From Corydoras sp. C115 (taxonomy: Eukaryota; Chordata; Actinopteri; Siluriformes; Callichthyidae), in assembly GCA_019802505.1 (NCBI GenBank), contig JAFMOC010000437.1:182501-246500 (forward strand): DNA of 64,000 nt, written 5' to 3'. Below, piece by piece: positions 20,548 to 31,731 of the stretch. A program made the position numbers and the translations under genes. The notes under the pieces are model-generated. The model did no database searches. It was not told where the DNA came from and saw only the letters and a program-made list of their open reading frames with translations. Positions within the stretch are counted from its first letter, which is position 1. The number at the start of each line of letters is the position of its first letter.

Positions 20548-20690
20548 TTTATTCATTCATTCATTCATTATCTTCCGCTTTATCCTCTATTAGGGTCGCG
20601 GTGGGGGGGAGGGTTCCCCATGCCCATCCAGGGGAGAACGTCTCGGGCGCTGGGCAGATTAAATCACTAAGCCAACCTCCTGAACAACTA
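20548..20690 (-). mobile_element. SINE 3' part with fused flank
   Basis: Breaks at GGGCAGATT and jumps into TAAATCACTAAGCCAACCTC, a copy of the previous element's right edge; a local duplication. Confidence 0.8.
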
Positions 20691-20691
20691 T

Positions 20692-20752
20692 TCATTCATT
20701 CATCCATTATCTTCCGCTTTATCCTGTATTAGGGTCGTGTGTGTGGGGGGGG
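20692..20752 (-). mobile_element. SINE tail fragment
   Basis: Only tail and TCCTGTATTAGGGTCG, then a G run. Confidence 0.75.
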
Positions 20753-20890
20753 GGTCCTTGAGGGGGTCCAATGTGGGTCCTTGAGGGAGACCCTTAACCG
20801 TCATTGCTCCAGGGGGCGCTGTGATGAACCCTGTGTTCACCTTGTAAGTCGCTTTGGATAAAAGCGTCCAATAAATGACCAAATGACCAC
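20753..20890 (+). mobile_element. L2-tailed SINE, 3' fragment
   Basis: GTGGGTCCTTGAGGGAGACC to TTGTAAGTCGCTTTGGATAA and ATAAATGACC, as in the full copy at 61117. Confidence 0.85.
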
Positions 20891-20933
20891 GCAGAGGAAT
20901 CCTCCACATTTAACACAAACTGGTGAGGTGAGG

Positions 20934-21267
20934 GGCAGCACGGTGGCTCAGTGGTTTTGCATGTTCTCCCCTCTCAGCGCTAGGTTTGAATCCCCATCTG
21001 GGTGGAGTTTCCATGTTCTCCCCGTGTCCGCGTGGGGTTCTCCGGTTTCCTCCCACAGTCCAAAAACATGGATCAAGTCAATTGAGTTCTCCAAATTGCC
21101 CCATATAGAGTGTGTCTGTGTGAGTGAGTGTGTGTCCAGTGATGGATTGGCGCCCTGTCCTGGGTGTATCTGCCCAGCGCCCGAAATGTTCTCCCCTGGA
21201 TGGGCATGGGGAACCCCCCCGCGACCCTGATAGAGGATAAAGCGGAAGATAATGGATGGATGGATGG
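20934..21267 (+). mobile_element. SINE copy, full length
   Basis: Head variant GGTGGCTCAGTGG, the ancestral-looking A box; small deletion around the B box. Confidence 0.88.
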
Positions 21268-21682
21268 TGAGGTGAGCACACGTGGTGGGCAGCCCTGTAT
21301 ATGGCACCCATTAGGGCAATTTGGTGGGACTGAGGATCGAAATGGGGACCTTCAGCTCATAAGGCTGGTTCCTCAACCACGAGACCTGATGTTTGAAGAT
21401 GATGTCATTATGGTGTCTACGTTTCTTAGTGAGGCGACCCAATACCAAGTGCTGCAAGTTCAAACCATCACTGTCTCAACAGTTCTAGGGTTCCAATGAG
21501 TGAGAAAAGAAAACTGTGAAGGATGAGTCAGTGACTCAGGAGTTGACTCGTGAGTTGACTCAGTTAAGCTTCACTGTTCTTTCATTGTCCGGAGGGGCGT
21601 TACTGAATGAAAGGGATGTGTGCCGGGCTTCTTCTGTAGTTTGGAAACTTTGTGAGTGAATTTTCAACGTTTTGTGGACCTC
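21268..21682. other. Sequence upstream of candidate exon b
   Basis: No repeat recognised; GTTGACTC repeats near 21540-21565; no TATA box near 21683. Confidence 0.4.
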
Positions 21683-21712
21683 ATGGCGTACGCTGCATAC
21701 TGGATCAAACTT
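21683..21712 (+). CDS. CAST: Candidate CAST alternative first exon b
   Basis: MAYAAYWIKL, ten codons, followed by a consensus donor GTAAGT (21713), phase 0. An in-frame continuation is available at 22748. The ATG context is moderate. The hydrophobic start is unlike exon a. Assignment is by position and phase only. Confidence 0.45.
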
Positions 21713-22127
21713 GTAAGTACTTTAATACTTAAAACAAAGCAGTAGAAGCAGCTTTTGATTCGTTTAATGGTATTTGTGACTCCCAAACAGCAGTCCGTAC
21801 ACGTTTCCTGGACTGAGCGCGTTTTTTATTAACATTTATTCTACAACTCCCTGCGTATAATTTATTCCACAAAATGTAATTGTTTTATTAGTTATGAAAA
21901 AACAATTGTATATAGTTTGAACAACGTTCTTTTCTTTTTTTCTTTTTTTTTTTTTTTATTATTATTATTACAGTTTATTGTAAATATGAGAGGAATGCTT
22001 ATGGAAAGTTATAAATATCATGTTTGTTGATATTTGGTAAAATGTTTCACGTGAGGTTTATTTTTACAATCTGTGTTTTTATTTTTAATAAAATGATTTT
22101 ATTAATTGATTTATTGCACTCTTCAGT
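21713..22127. other. Intron-like AT-rich DNA
   Basis: T-rich run and (ATT)n at about 21930-21972; nothing else. Confidence 0.45.
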
Positions 22128-22140
22128 GGAAATCAACGTT

Positions 22141-22470
22141 CATTCATTCATTCATTCATTCATTATCTTCCGCTTTATCCTCTATTAGGGTCGCAGTGGG
22201 GTTCCCCATGCCCATCCAGGGGAGAACATCTCGGGCGCTGGGCAGATAGATCCAGGACAGGGCGCCAATCCATCACTGGGCACACACTCACTCACTCACT
22301 CATACACACTCTATATGGGGCAATTTTTTTTTTTGAGAATTCAATTGATTTAATCCATGTTTTTGGACTGTGGGAGGAAACCGGAGAACCCGGAGGAAAC
22401 CCACGCAGACACGGGGAGAACATGGAAACTCCACCCAGATGGGGATTCGAACCGGAAATCAACGGCCGCC
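22141..22470 (-). mobile_element. SINE copy with clean target duplication
   Basis: Flanked by GGAAATCAACGTT (22128-22140 and 22471-22483). Contains a T-run insertion in the core (about 22326-22335). The head is cut after the B box, where GGAAATCAACG appears again. Confidence 0.92.
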
Positions 22471-22747
22471 GGAAATCAACGTTAAGAAATAAAATTACCA
22501 ACAGAAGGAAAACATACTTAAGGTCATACCGTGTTCTATAAGGATGTGATGCACTGATACTGTAGAACTAGATAGAAGTTCTAGATAAAGAATAAAGTTA
22601 GATCATATTGTGTGATGTTTATGGATCAGACATTGTTTGGATATTATCTGATGTGACTAAGGAACTTCTGGCCCAGCTTTATTCTACAGGCATTTAAAAA
22701 GCAGAGGATATTACACATTGAAATACTTTCTGTGTTTTTGCATCCAG

Positions 22748-22813
22748 CACTCAGAGACTTCGACTCCAGGAGGATCTCAGACTGCTCGCTGGAATGATGC
22801 TTCTGCTCTTCAG
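22748..22813 (+). CDS. CAST: Candidate CAST 5' internal exon
   Basis: 22 codons between acceptor CATCCAG and donor GTAAGA, phase 0: HSETSTPGGSQT, then ARWNDASALQ. Ser/Thr/Gly/Gln-rich, like the mammalian XL-type N-terminal exons. Good splice sites on both sides. Confidence 0.55.
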
Positions 22814-22892
22814 GTAAGATGATGCTGGATTCTGTTTATATTTTTACAAATGAGAACCAGAAGTAACTTACCTAACCATTTTCAGCATTTAT

Positions 22893-23253
22893 TATTCATT
22901 CATTCATTCATTATCTCCCACTTTATCCTCTATTAGGGTCGCGGATGGGGGGGGGTTCCCCATGCCCATCCAGTGGAGAACGTTTCGGGCGCTGGGCAGA
23001 TACACCCAGCACAGGGCACCAATCCATCGCTGGGCACACACTCACTCACACACACACACTCTATATGGGGCAATTTTGAAAATTCAATTGACTTGATCCA
23101 TGTTTTTGGACTGTGGGAGGAAACCGGAGAACCAGGCGGAAACCCACACGGACACGGGGAGAACATGGAGACTCCACCCAGATGGGGATTCGAACCGGGA
23201 ATCCCTAGCGCTGAGAGGAGAACATGCTAAACCGCTAAGCCACCGTGCCGCCC

Positions 23254-23254
<1 letters not shown>
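22893..23254 (-). mobile_element. SINE copy, full length, head to (TTA)n
   Basis: Abuts a (TTA)n tract and an inverted partner. Confidence 0.9.
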
Positions 23255-23296
<42 letters not shown>

Positions 23297-23297
23297 A
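23255..23297. repeat. (TTA)n microsatellite between inverted SINEs
   Basis: About 13 TTA units; a second run of similar length is at 23636-23672. Confidence 0.92.
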
Positions 23298-23632
23298 AGG
23301 GCGGCACGGTGGCTTAGTGGTTTAGCATGTTCTCCTCTTAGCGCTAGGGATTCCCGGTTCGAATCCCAGTCTGAGTGGCGTTTCCATGTTCTCCCCGTGT
23401 CCGTGTGGGTTTCCGCCGGGTTCTCCGGTTTCCTCCCACAGTCCAAAAACATGTATCAAGTCAATTGAGTTCTCCAAATTGACCCATATAGAGTGTGTTT
23501 GAGTGAGTGAGTGTGTGTCCAGCGATGGATTGGCGTCCTGTAGTGGGTGTATCTGCCCAGTGCATGTTCTCCCCTGGATGGGCATGAGGACCCCCCCCCC
23601 CCCACGACCCTAATAAAGCGGAAAATGGATGG

Positions 23633-23638
<6 letters not shown>
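23298..23638 (+). mobile_element. SINE copy, inverted partner
   Basis: Full head, C run at 23592-23604, shortened 3' end. Confidence 0.88.
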
Positions 23639-23671
<33 letters not shown>

Positions 23672-24081
23672 GTGTTATAATAATAAGTAAATAAAAAAAA
23701 TATAAATACAACTATATTATAATAATAAAAAACAGTACTTTAAATATATTGCCTCTGATTTGCAATTACGGTCGGTTTCCTATACTGTGTCGCCATCTAG
23801 TGTTCAATGTGAATATCGTTCACATATCAATTTAGTGATAAATATGAACCTACATGTCTGTTAAAGTCCTGGAAAAATAAAATCCTAATGAAGTTTAGGT
23901 GAGAATTTGTTACCATGTTTACAAAGGTTTGTAGTAACAGTATTTAAGCCAAAAAGGACCTTTTATTTAATTTAATTTAATTTAATTTAATTTAATTTAA
24001 TTTATTTATTTTAATTTAATTTAATTTAATTTATTTTAATTCAGGACCCGGAAGAGTAACTGGTTCAAGAAATCTCATCTC
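23639..24081. other. AT-rich DNA with TTTAA pentamer repeat
   Basis: (TTA)n to 23672, then unique AT-rich DNA, then about 14 TTTAA units at 23964-24040. Confidence 0.75.
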
Positions 24082-24222
24082 ATCCCATTATATTTCGTTT
24101 AATCCTATACCAGGGACTAGGTTCGCGGGGGAGGGGTGCCCACCGCCCACCCAGTGGAGAATGCTGCACAAATACACCCGGGATGGGGCACCAATCAATC
24201 ACACAGACACACACTATATAGA
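24082..24222 (-). mobile_element. Diverged SINE 3' part
   Basis: CCCATTATATTTCGTTTAATCC to CAATCACACAGACACACAC, recognisable but older than most copies. Confidence 0.65.
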
Positions 24223-25046
24223 TATAAAGAAACCGATAATTCAATTTTATTTTTAACCCTCTGTTAAAAGTCTCTCGTTTCATGTAAGGGCTTTTAATAT
24301 AAGTGCCTCCATGCACCATCACTGAGCGCCGGTCCTGTGACTATATATATCCTAAACACGCAATGGCTCCTGTTTCATTGACACACTGGGCACAGGGCAG
24401 GTCAAGGTCTGGATATGGTGGGCACAGTATGATGTTACCATGTATGCATTGGCATGTTCATACCCCTACATGTACCCATACAAACTCTACTGAAGCTATT
24501 TCCAGACACTGTGTAAAGACATTCAGGTGAGTTTAATCCCAGGCTCGCTTTAAAAAGCCTCCGAGAGTTACGTGTAAAGGAGCTGGATGGACAGGGTTCT
24601 CGAGATCCAAGCCTTTAGGTTCAATCCTATCCTTCAGGTTTGTCCAGCAGCTCACCTGCAATCAGCGAGGAATCTCGAGTGTGAAGGCATCTGGGTGTGG
24701 GACTCTCCCCGTTGATGCTCTCCGGTCTCTCAGATGTGAAAATGACGTGAAGTCAGAGCTTATCTTTTAGGGTCGGTGCTTGTCTGATGCTGCGGCCGGG
24801 TTTTAAAATAGAGCCCCGTGTGCATTCTTTACAGAACCCGTTCCACTCGTCAGGATGTGTTCTTGGTTTGGCTTTGAGTGAAAACTTTAATGGCCTCCAT
24901 TATGCAAGCTGTTTTTACGGCGCAATTGTTCGTTTTGAATGTTGATTGTCAATGACAGTCATCACCCGAGGCTTTAGCTTTGTCTAAATGTCTTTTTAAT
25001 TAAAGGGATTTTTTTTTGTAATTAAAAAATAATATTATTTGGACCG
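24223..25046. other. Unique DNA between candidate 5' exons
   Basis: High-complexity sequence, especially 24780-25000, that could be a conserved non-coding element. No exon assigned; a weak ATTCAG/GTGAGT at 24525-24530 lacks an open frame upstream. Confidence 0.4.
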
Positions 25047-25470
25047 GGCAACATGGTTAGCACGTCTATCTCTCAGACCCCAATCTGGGTGGAGTTTTCA
25101 AGGTAAATTGGCTGCTCTAAATTGCCCCTATACAGTGTGTGTGACTGAGTGTGTGCCCAGCGCCCGAAATGAATTGCCCCATATGAGTGAGTGTTTGCCC
25201 ATCGATAGATAGGCACCCTTTCCATGTTCTCCCCGTGTCCGCGTGGGTTTCCTCCGGGTTCTCCGGTTTCCTCCCACAGTCCAAAAACATGGATCACGTC
25301 AATTGAGTTTACCAAATTGCCCCATATAGAGTGTGTGTGTGTGAGTGAGTGTGCCCAGCGATAGATTGCCCCCCTGTCCTGGGTGTATCCTGGGTGTAAC
25401 CCCCCCCCCCCCCCCCCCCCGCGCGACCCTAATATATAGAATAAAGCGAAAGATAATGAATGAATGAATA
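25047..25470 (+). mobile_element. Rearranged SINE (core pieces out of order)
   Basis: Head and 3' pieces occur before a second core block starting CCATGTTCTCCCCG (25221). C run at 25399-25418. Confidence 0.8.
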
Positions 25471-26191
25471 AAACCGGTGTTTTTATTCAGTTCAATCAGC
25501 TCAATCCTGAACACTTATGGGGCAATTTGCACGTCGGGTCGCTTCTGGTACACGCCCTCATTAATCAGCGTACACAATGCATTACTCACAACATAAAACC
25601 TGCACCACCACCACCCTGAAGATATGTGCAATAAAACACAGTGCAGCTATGTGCAGAAGACTTCGCTCAGCTGTTATCTACGTTCTAGACTTGCTGTACA
25701 TGCTGTATGTAACTGTCCACTTGAGCGCATTTTATATTTTGATTGTACTTTATGGACATATGGTATTTTAAGAACATTAAAAATGTTAAGTTTCTAAGGT
25801 TACAAAGCTTCAATGGTTCCAAAGTTAGAATTAAGGGTTAAATTGTTAATTAAAGAATCAGCGACGAGCATGAAGCCATATGCTCTCTTTGATATTTATT
25901 GCAGTGAGGTTTGTGTTCTGTTTGTATATTAATTACTTAAAAGTTTATTACCTTTTTTAGTATTAAGGTGAATTGATATGTAATTGTGGTTCTAAGTCAA
26001 GATGTAGATTCGTGGTGGTTGAACAAGCAAAGGTTCCGTATTGTCTTCCTCTACAGTCTGTAAAGAACTGTTGTCTGTCCTGTCACTAATCCTCCACATC
26101 TTATTACACACTGATAATTAATATGCTTTAATTAACACTTTTATGTCAGCTGGTCATAATTCAGAACTAAATCCTTACTAAATTATTATAC
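25471..26191. other. Unique AT-rich DNA
   Basis: No gene or repeat recognised. Confidence 0.4.
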
Positions 26192-26522
26192 ATTATCCAT
26201 CCATGATCTTTATCCGCTTTATCCTCTATTAGGGTCGTGGCGGGGGGGGGGGGGGGGGCATCTCGGGCGCTGGGTAGATACACCCAGGACAGGGCGGCAA
26301 TCCATCGCTGGGCACACACTCACTCACGCAGACACACTCTATATGGGGCAATTTGGAGAACTCACTTGACTTGATCCATGTTTTTGGACTGTGGGAGGAA
26401 ACCGGAGAACCCGGAGGAAACCCATGCATACACGGGGAGAACATGGAAACTCCACCCAGATGGGGATTCGAACCGGGAATCCCTAGCGCTGAGAGGAGAA
26501 CATGCTAAACCACTAAGCCACC
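26192..26522 (-). mobile_element. SINE copy, first of a same-target pair
   Basis: Target CTTACTAAAT at 26174-26183 and 26523-26532. G run in place of the usual GGTTCCCC. Confidence 0.88.
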
Positions 26523-26532
26523 CTTACTAAAT

Positions 26533-26889
26533 TCATTCATTCATTCATTATCTTCTGCTTTATCCTCTATTAGGGTCGCAGTGGGGGGGGGGGTTCCCCA
26601 CGCCCATCCAGGGGAGAACGTTTCGGGCGCTGGGCAGATACACCCAGGACAGGGCGCCAATCTATCACTGGGCACACACTCACTCACACAGACACACTCT
26701 ATATGGGGCAATTTGGAGAATTCAATTGACTTGATCCATGTTTTTGGACTGTGGGAGGAAAGCGGAGAACCCGGAGGAAACCCACACGGACACGGGGAGG
26801 ACATGGAAACTCCACCCAGATGGGGATTCGAACCGGGAATCCCTAGCACTGAGAGGAGAACATGCGAACCACTAAGCCACTGTGCCGCC
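26533..26889 (-). mobile_element. SINE copy, second of a same-target pair
   Basis: Right target CTTACTAAAT at 26890-26899, the third copy. Confidence 0.9.
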
Positions 26890-26899
26890 CTTACTAAAT

Positions 26900-27307
26900 G
26901 CTTATAAATAATGAAAATAAATCACTGCAGGTTCGTATGGTTCCGAGTGCAGCAGCTAGAGTTTGAACAAGAACTAGAAAGTCTGCTCGCGTTATCACAC
27001 ACCTTGTCATTTTTCTGTTTCTCTAACTTTGTACATGCTTTCATTAGATGTTTTAATTTAGCGTGCGAGCTCTGTTCACGAGCTTCACACAAAACTCGTT
27101 GGTTTGGAAGGGTGGCACGAAGCAAGCCACGTCTGAGTCATGTGCACACAAAGAAATATTCAAACGATTCTGATGGTACGTTCCAAACGACACACCGCAC
27201 ACCACCCAAAATCTATATCCATCTAAATACATCATCCATACTGTGAGGGATGAGAGAACCTGAGCACCAAGTTCAAGCACCAAGGAACAATGAATTGCAT
27301 CCATATA
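26900..27307. other. Unique DNA
   Basis: Open frames on both strands here (to about 110 codons) show no family resemblance and no splice context. Confidence 0.4.
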
Positions 27308-27670
27308 CTCATTCATTCATTCATTATCTCCCACTTTATCCTCTATTAGGGTCGGGGGGGGGGGGGTTCCCCCATGCCCATCCAGGGGAGAACGTCTCGG
27401 GCGCTGGGCAGATACACCCAGGACAGGGCGCCAATCCATCGCTGGGCACACACACACTCACTCACACAGACACACTCTATATGGGGCAATTTGGAGAACT
27501 CAATTGACTTGATCCATGTTTTTTGGACTGTGGGAGGAAAGCGGAGAACCCGGAGGAAACCCACGCAGACACGGGGAGAACATGGAAACTCCACCCAGAT
27601 GGGGATTCGAACCGGGAATCCCTAGCGCTGAGAGGAGAACATGCTAAACCACTAAGCCACCGTGCAGCCC
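27308..27670 (-). mobile_element. SINE copy, full length
   Basis: Complete tail and head; near-repeats of CATCCATA on both sides. Confidence 0.9.
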
Positions 27671-27734
27671 ACATCCATACATATACATGTATATATATAT
27701 ATATATATATACATATATATAGACGTTCATGTGT

Positions 27735-28380
27735 ACTTTATGGGCGAAAGTAATGAGACACACCTTTGATTTCAGGCAATAAGATCTGCTCTGTTTTATA
27801 AAATAGATTTATAAATGGGCGGCACGGTGGCTTAGTGGTTTAGCATGTTCTCCTCTCAGCGCTAGGGATTCCCAGTTCGAATCCCCATCTGGGTGGAGTT
27901 TCCATGTTCTCCCCGTGTCCGCTTGGGTTTCCTACAGCTTCTCCGGTTTCCTCCCACAGTCCAAAAACATGGATCAAGTCAATTGAGTTCTCCAAATTGC
28001 CCCATATAGAGTGAGAGTATGTGCTCAGCGATAGATTGGCGCCCTGTCCTGGGTGTATCTGCCCAGCGCCCGAAACCTCCTCCCCTGGATGGGCATGGTG
28101 ACCCTAATAGAGGATAAAGCGGAAGATAATGGATGGATTGCTGGATGCAGGTTAATAAATGTAGGTCCGTAGGTTATTATTGAAGCAGGGTGCCCGGTCC
28201 TCGCAGAGCCCTGACCGCAACCCCATTAAACACCTTGCAGATGAAGACAACGTCAACATAGACACTCGACAAGCTTCTCGAAAGCCTTTCCAGAGCAGTG
28301 CGAGCTGTTATAACCAATTAAAAAAAGAATGCGATGTCATGAAAGATCCCTTTTGTCCGATCTAAACAAACTTCACAGGG
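27735..28380 (+). mobile_element. Tc1/mariner-type transposon relic, split by a SINE
   Basis: The end motif ATGGGCGAAAGTAATGAGAC is at 27738. After the SINE at 27817-28146, 28175-28300 translates to SQSPDRNPIKHLADE, a decayed form of the transposase QSPDLNPIEHLWDE block, followed by GAAAGCCTTTCCAGAGCAGT. Non-functional. Confidence 0.65.
27817..28146 (+). mobile_element. SINE copy inserted in the Tc1-type relic
   Basis: Full length, a small deletion in the 3' third; ends ATGGATGGATTGCTGGATG. Confidence 0.9.
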
Positions 28381-28977
28381 TTTAATAAAAGTAACCCTTG
28401 TGCTGTAATCCCACTGGGATTAGAAACGGCAACTTTCTCATGTAATCACTTCATTGCAAAACTGCGTTGGAGTGAGCCACCCAACGTTGGAGTGTATCCT
28501 CACCACCCCGCTGTGTCTGCGGAACAGGACTGCTTTGTTCTCGTTGACTCTCAGCGACCTCCTGAAGGTGCAGCCTGCACTTAAACCCGTTTGCCAATAC
28601 TGGATTATTACTAACCCCGCCATTACCTTCCTAATCTTCGATCCTGTGAACAGATCTATCTCTTAATCCCGGTGCTTCTGTCCTATTCGGTGTCTTTTTG
28701 CTCATTTCCACATAAGCACCTCGTACCCCTTTCTTCTAAAACTTTTCCAGTTCGAGCCGTACCCTTGTGCGAGCCTCTGTGCGCCGAATGGGCCGTCCCT
28801 GTGCCGAATCTGAGCCCTCCCACTTCCCTTTCCTCTCCTCCCTCCTTTGCCCCAGTGTCTGGAACATGCTGTCGCTGTAAGAGGAGGAACACAGTGAGGG
28901 AAAGTTACAAGGACTGGTGCTTTCACACGGACTCGCACACACACTCTCATACACACACCAGCACGCCGGCAGCAAAC
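28381..28977 (+). promoter_or_regulatory. Region upstream of candidate exon c
   Basis: C/T-rich from 28660 and CpG-containing, with a (CA)n-like stretch just before the ATG. No TATA box. It could hold an alternative CAST promoter; inferred only from position. Confidence 0.35.
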
Positions 28978-29055
28978 ATGGGCCAATTACTCAGCTGGCT
29001 ACGAGGCGCGCAGGAACCCACTGCGGGCGTGGAGGACGTCGTCGTGGAGGAACAG
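28978..29055 (+). CDS. CAST: Candidate CAST alternative first exon c (myristoylation-type start)
   Basis: ATG in a good context (AAACATGG), then MGQLLSWLRGAQEPTAG and VEDVVVEEQ, donor GTCATT (weak) in phase 0; 26 codons. Met-Gly-Gln start suggests N-myristoylation. A mammalian testis-type calpastatin also begins MGQ and is reported as membrane-directed. The stop soon after the donor shows the exon must splice. Confidence 0.55.
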
Positions 29056-29388
29056 GTCATTTTTGCTGAACTTTATGCCTCTGAGGTCGTAGTACGCAGC
29101 GCATTGAGGATCTGTGGGGGTTGTTTTTGAGGGGGCAGTGTGATTTATGTTGTTGTGCCTGTTGATTGCATGCTTTTGCACAACCACGTAAAAAAAAAGG
29201 GATGGGCAAAAGGCAGAGATTGCTGGCCCGAGCCCAAGTCTCACGAGGCGGAGGAGGAGTAATGGAATGTGACGGGACTGCTGGGAAAACAGTCCCAATC
29301 CACAGTGCAGAACTGGGATTATTAACTGGAACCTGTGTTCTGCTGTGATGTAAAATGTTAAAACGTCTGCTAAAATGCAAAAGTTTCA

Positions 29389-30410
29389 AGTATATGATAT
29401 TTATCAGGTGGTTCTCTCAGTGGCAGGGGACGTGGGGACGTGAGGACGTGGGGTGGAAGAGTGTTCTAAACCTAGACCTGAATTACCCCACTGTCATTAA
29501 CACAGTGATGGGATTTAAACATAAGCTTTGGCATTGGGGTTAAAAATAATGGATCCCTCCAAATAATGGACCATCGTTCTAATTTAAGGTTATGTAAAAA
29601 GTATATGATATTTATCAGGTGGTTCTCTCAGTGGCAGGGGATGTGGGGACATGGGGACGTGGGGTGAAAGAGTGTTCTAGACCTAGACCTGAATTACCCC
29701 ACTGTCATTAACACAGTGATGGGATTTAAACATAAATTGGCATTGGGGTTACAAATAATGGATCCCTCCAAATAATGGACCATCGTTCTAATTTAAGGTT
29801 ATGTAAAAAGTATATGATATTTATCAGGTGGTTCTCTCAGTGGCAGGGGATGTGGGGACATGGGGACGTGGGGTGGAAAAGTGTCCTAGACCTAGACCTG
29901 AATTACCCCACTGTCATTAACACAGTGATGGGATTTAAACATAAGCTTTGGCATTGGGGTTAAAAATAATGGATCCCTCCAAATAATGGACCATCGTTCT
30001 AATTTAAGGTTATGTAAAAAGTATATGATATTTATCAGGTGGTTCTCTCAGTGGCAGGGGATGTGGGGACATGGGGACGTGGGGTGGAAAAGTGTCCTAG
30101 ACCTAGACCTGAATTACCCCACTGTCATTAACACAGTGATGGGATTTAAACATAAGCTTTGGCATTGGGGTTAAAAATAATGGATCCCTCCAAATAATGG
30201 ACCATCGTCCTAATTTAAGGCTATGTAAAAAGTATATGATATTTATCAGGTGGTTCTCTCAGTGGCTGGGGACGTGGGGACGTGGGGTGGAAGAGTGTCC
30301 TAGACCTAGACCTGAATTACCCCACATTCATTAACACAGTGATGTGATTTAAACATAAGCTTTGGCATTGGGGTTAAAAATAATGGAACATCGTCCTAAT
30401 GTCAATGTTC
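29389..30410. repeat. Tandem repeat of about 211 bp, nearly five copies
   Basis: Starts at about 29389, 29600, 29810, 30021 and 30232. The unit contains ATGATATTTATCAGGTGG, variable ACGTGGGG blocks and CATTAACACAGTGATGGG. The 62-codon open frame in several units is incidental, as the period is not a multiple of three. Confidence 0.93.
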
Positions 30411-31019
30411 TCAAACCTCCATTGGGGTATTTAGAATTTAGTTCTACAAGTAAGTGGCTCTGTACTGATTGTACTGATCACTATCATTACCGGTAAACTA
30501 TTTTAAGAACTTAGCCCACAGCCTGGCTGAATGCAGAGCTCCATAACACACGGCTTTATGAATAAGTATATTTTAATATTGCTGAGTCTTTCTGTGGGAG
30601 GAATATGAGAACCAACAGGTGTTTGCAGGACATTTCGTTTGTCCACGTGACTTGTGGCATGTGTCTATGGAACAGACTCTTCAACACAATCATCATTATC
30701 CTTCGTTAGGTTCGTTTCCTCGGGCTGACGGGTACAGACAGGCATCAGCGCTTGCATGTGAACGCTGAGGTCACGATTTTCAGACAAAAGTAGTATTACA
30801 GTGTGAGGACTTTGAGTTTCGCGTGTAAATGAAGCAATAAGGGACGAGAGGGTGTGGCATTATCGTGAGTAGAGAGGTACGAGACGAAGCAGAGTACAGT
30901 TACACCTCTTTGCTGTGATTTATTTACAATAAATGCACAACCTCGAGTCCTTATTGCTTTTTTAAAATGATTAGAAACCCAGTATAGTTAAGAAAACAAG
31001 GCTTGATTCATAAAATCGT
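30411..31019. other. Unique intronic DNA
   Basis: No exon or repeat recognised. Confidence 0.45.
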
Positions 31020-31027
31020 TGGTCTTC

Positions 31028-31355
31028 GGGCGGCATGGTGGCTTAGTGGTTAGCACGTTCTCCTCTCAGCGCTAGGGATTCCTGGTTCGAATCCCCATCT
31101 GGGTGGAGTTTCCATGTTCTTCCCGTGTCTGCGTGGGTTTCCTCCGGGTTCTCCGGTTTCCTCCCACAGTCCAAAAACATGGATCAAGTCAATTGCCCCA
31201 TATAGAGTGTGTCTGTGTGAGTGAGAGCAATGGATTGGCGCCCTGTCCTGGGTGTATCTGCCCAGCGCCAGAGACGTTCTCCCCTGGATGGGCATGGGGA
31301 ACCCCACCGCGACCCTAATAGAGGATAAAGCGGGAGATAATGAATGAATGAATCT
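31028..31355 (+). mobile_element. SINE copy with short target duplication
   Basis: Flanked by GGTCTTC (31021-31027 and 31356-31362); internal deletion after GTCAATTG. Confidence 0.88.
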
Positions 31356-31568
31356 GGTCTTCCGCACCGTTTTTAAAGTTCACACTGATCGCTGAGTAAC
31401 GCAATTTCTTTAACAACCAAAAACAACTTCAAACTCACTGTTTATATATAATCTGGAATTTTATGATTTAATAATGGTGTGGGTGTGCGATATGGTCAAT
31501 AACGTCACGACTGGGCAGACAGCTCGGCCAATCAGGTTTACGAACCGGACCTAGCTTTTTTTATAATA

Positions 31569-31650
31569 CAGAATCAGAATCAGAATATCTTTATTGTCAT
31601 TATACCAGGTATAACGAAATTAAGGTGCCATACTTTCGGTGTCACAGATA
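31569..31650 (+). mobile_element. Short fish repeat end (AGAATCAGAATC...TTTATTGTCATT)
   Basis: CAGAATCAGAATCAGAATAT, then CTTTATTGTCATTATACCAG. The inverse occurs at about 61570-61608. Common repeat edge in fish genomes; family not named here. Confidence 0.5.
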
Positions 31651-31731
31651 GCACTATAATTTACAAAATTTTGAAGAAAAAAAAATTATAAAAAATTATT
31701 ACTGTTTAATTATAAAACTGTAAAAACTGAG

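Noticed and set aside
24525..24535. ATTCAG followed by GTGAGT as a CAST exon end.
   Set aside because: No acceptor with an open phase-0 frame upstream.
28978..29130. Unspliced reading through the MGQ frame to a stop at about 29130.
   Set aside because: The acidic peptide stops making sense after VEEQ, exactly at a phase-0 GT, so it is read as an exon end.
29775..30174. Repeated 62-codon open frames as a possible tandem gene family.
   Set aside because: They follow a 211-bp repeat whose period is not divisible by three and have no promoter or family match.
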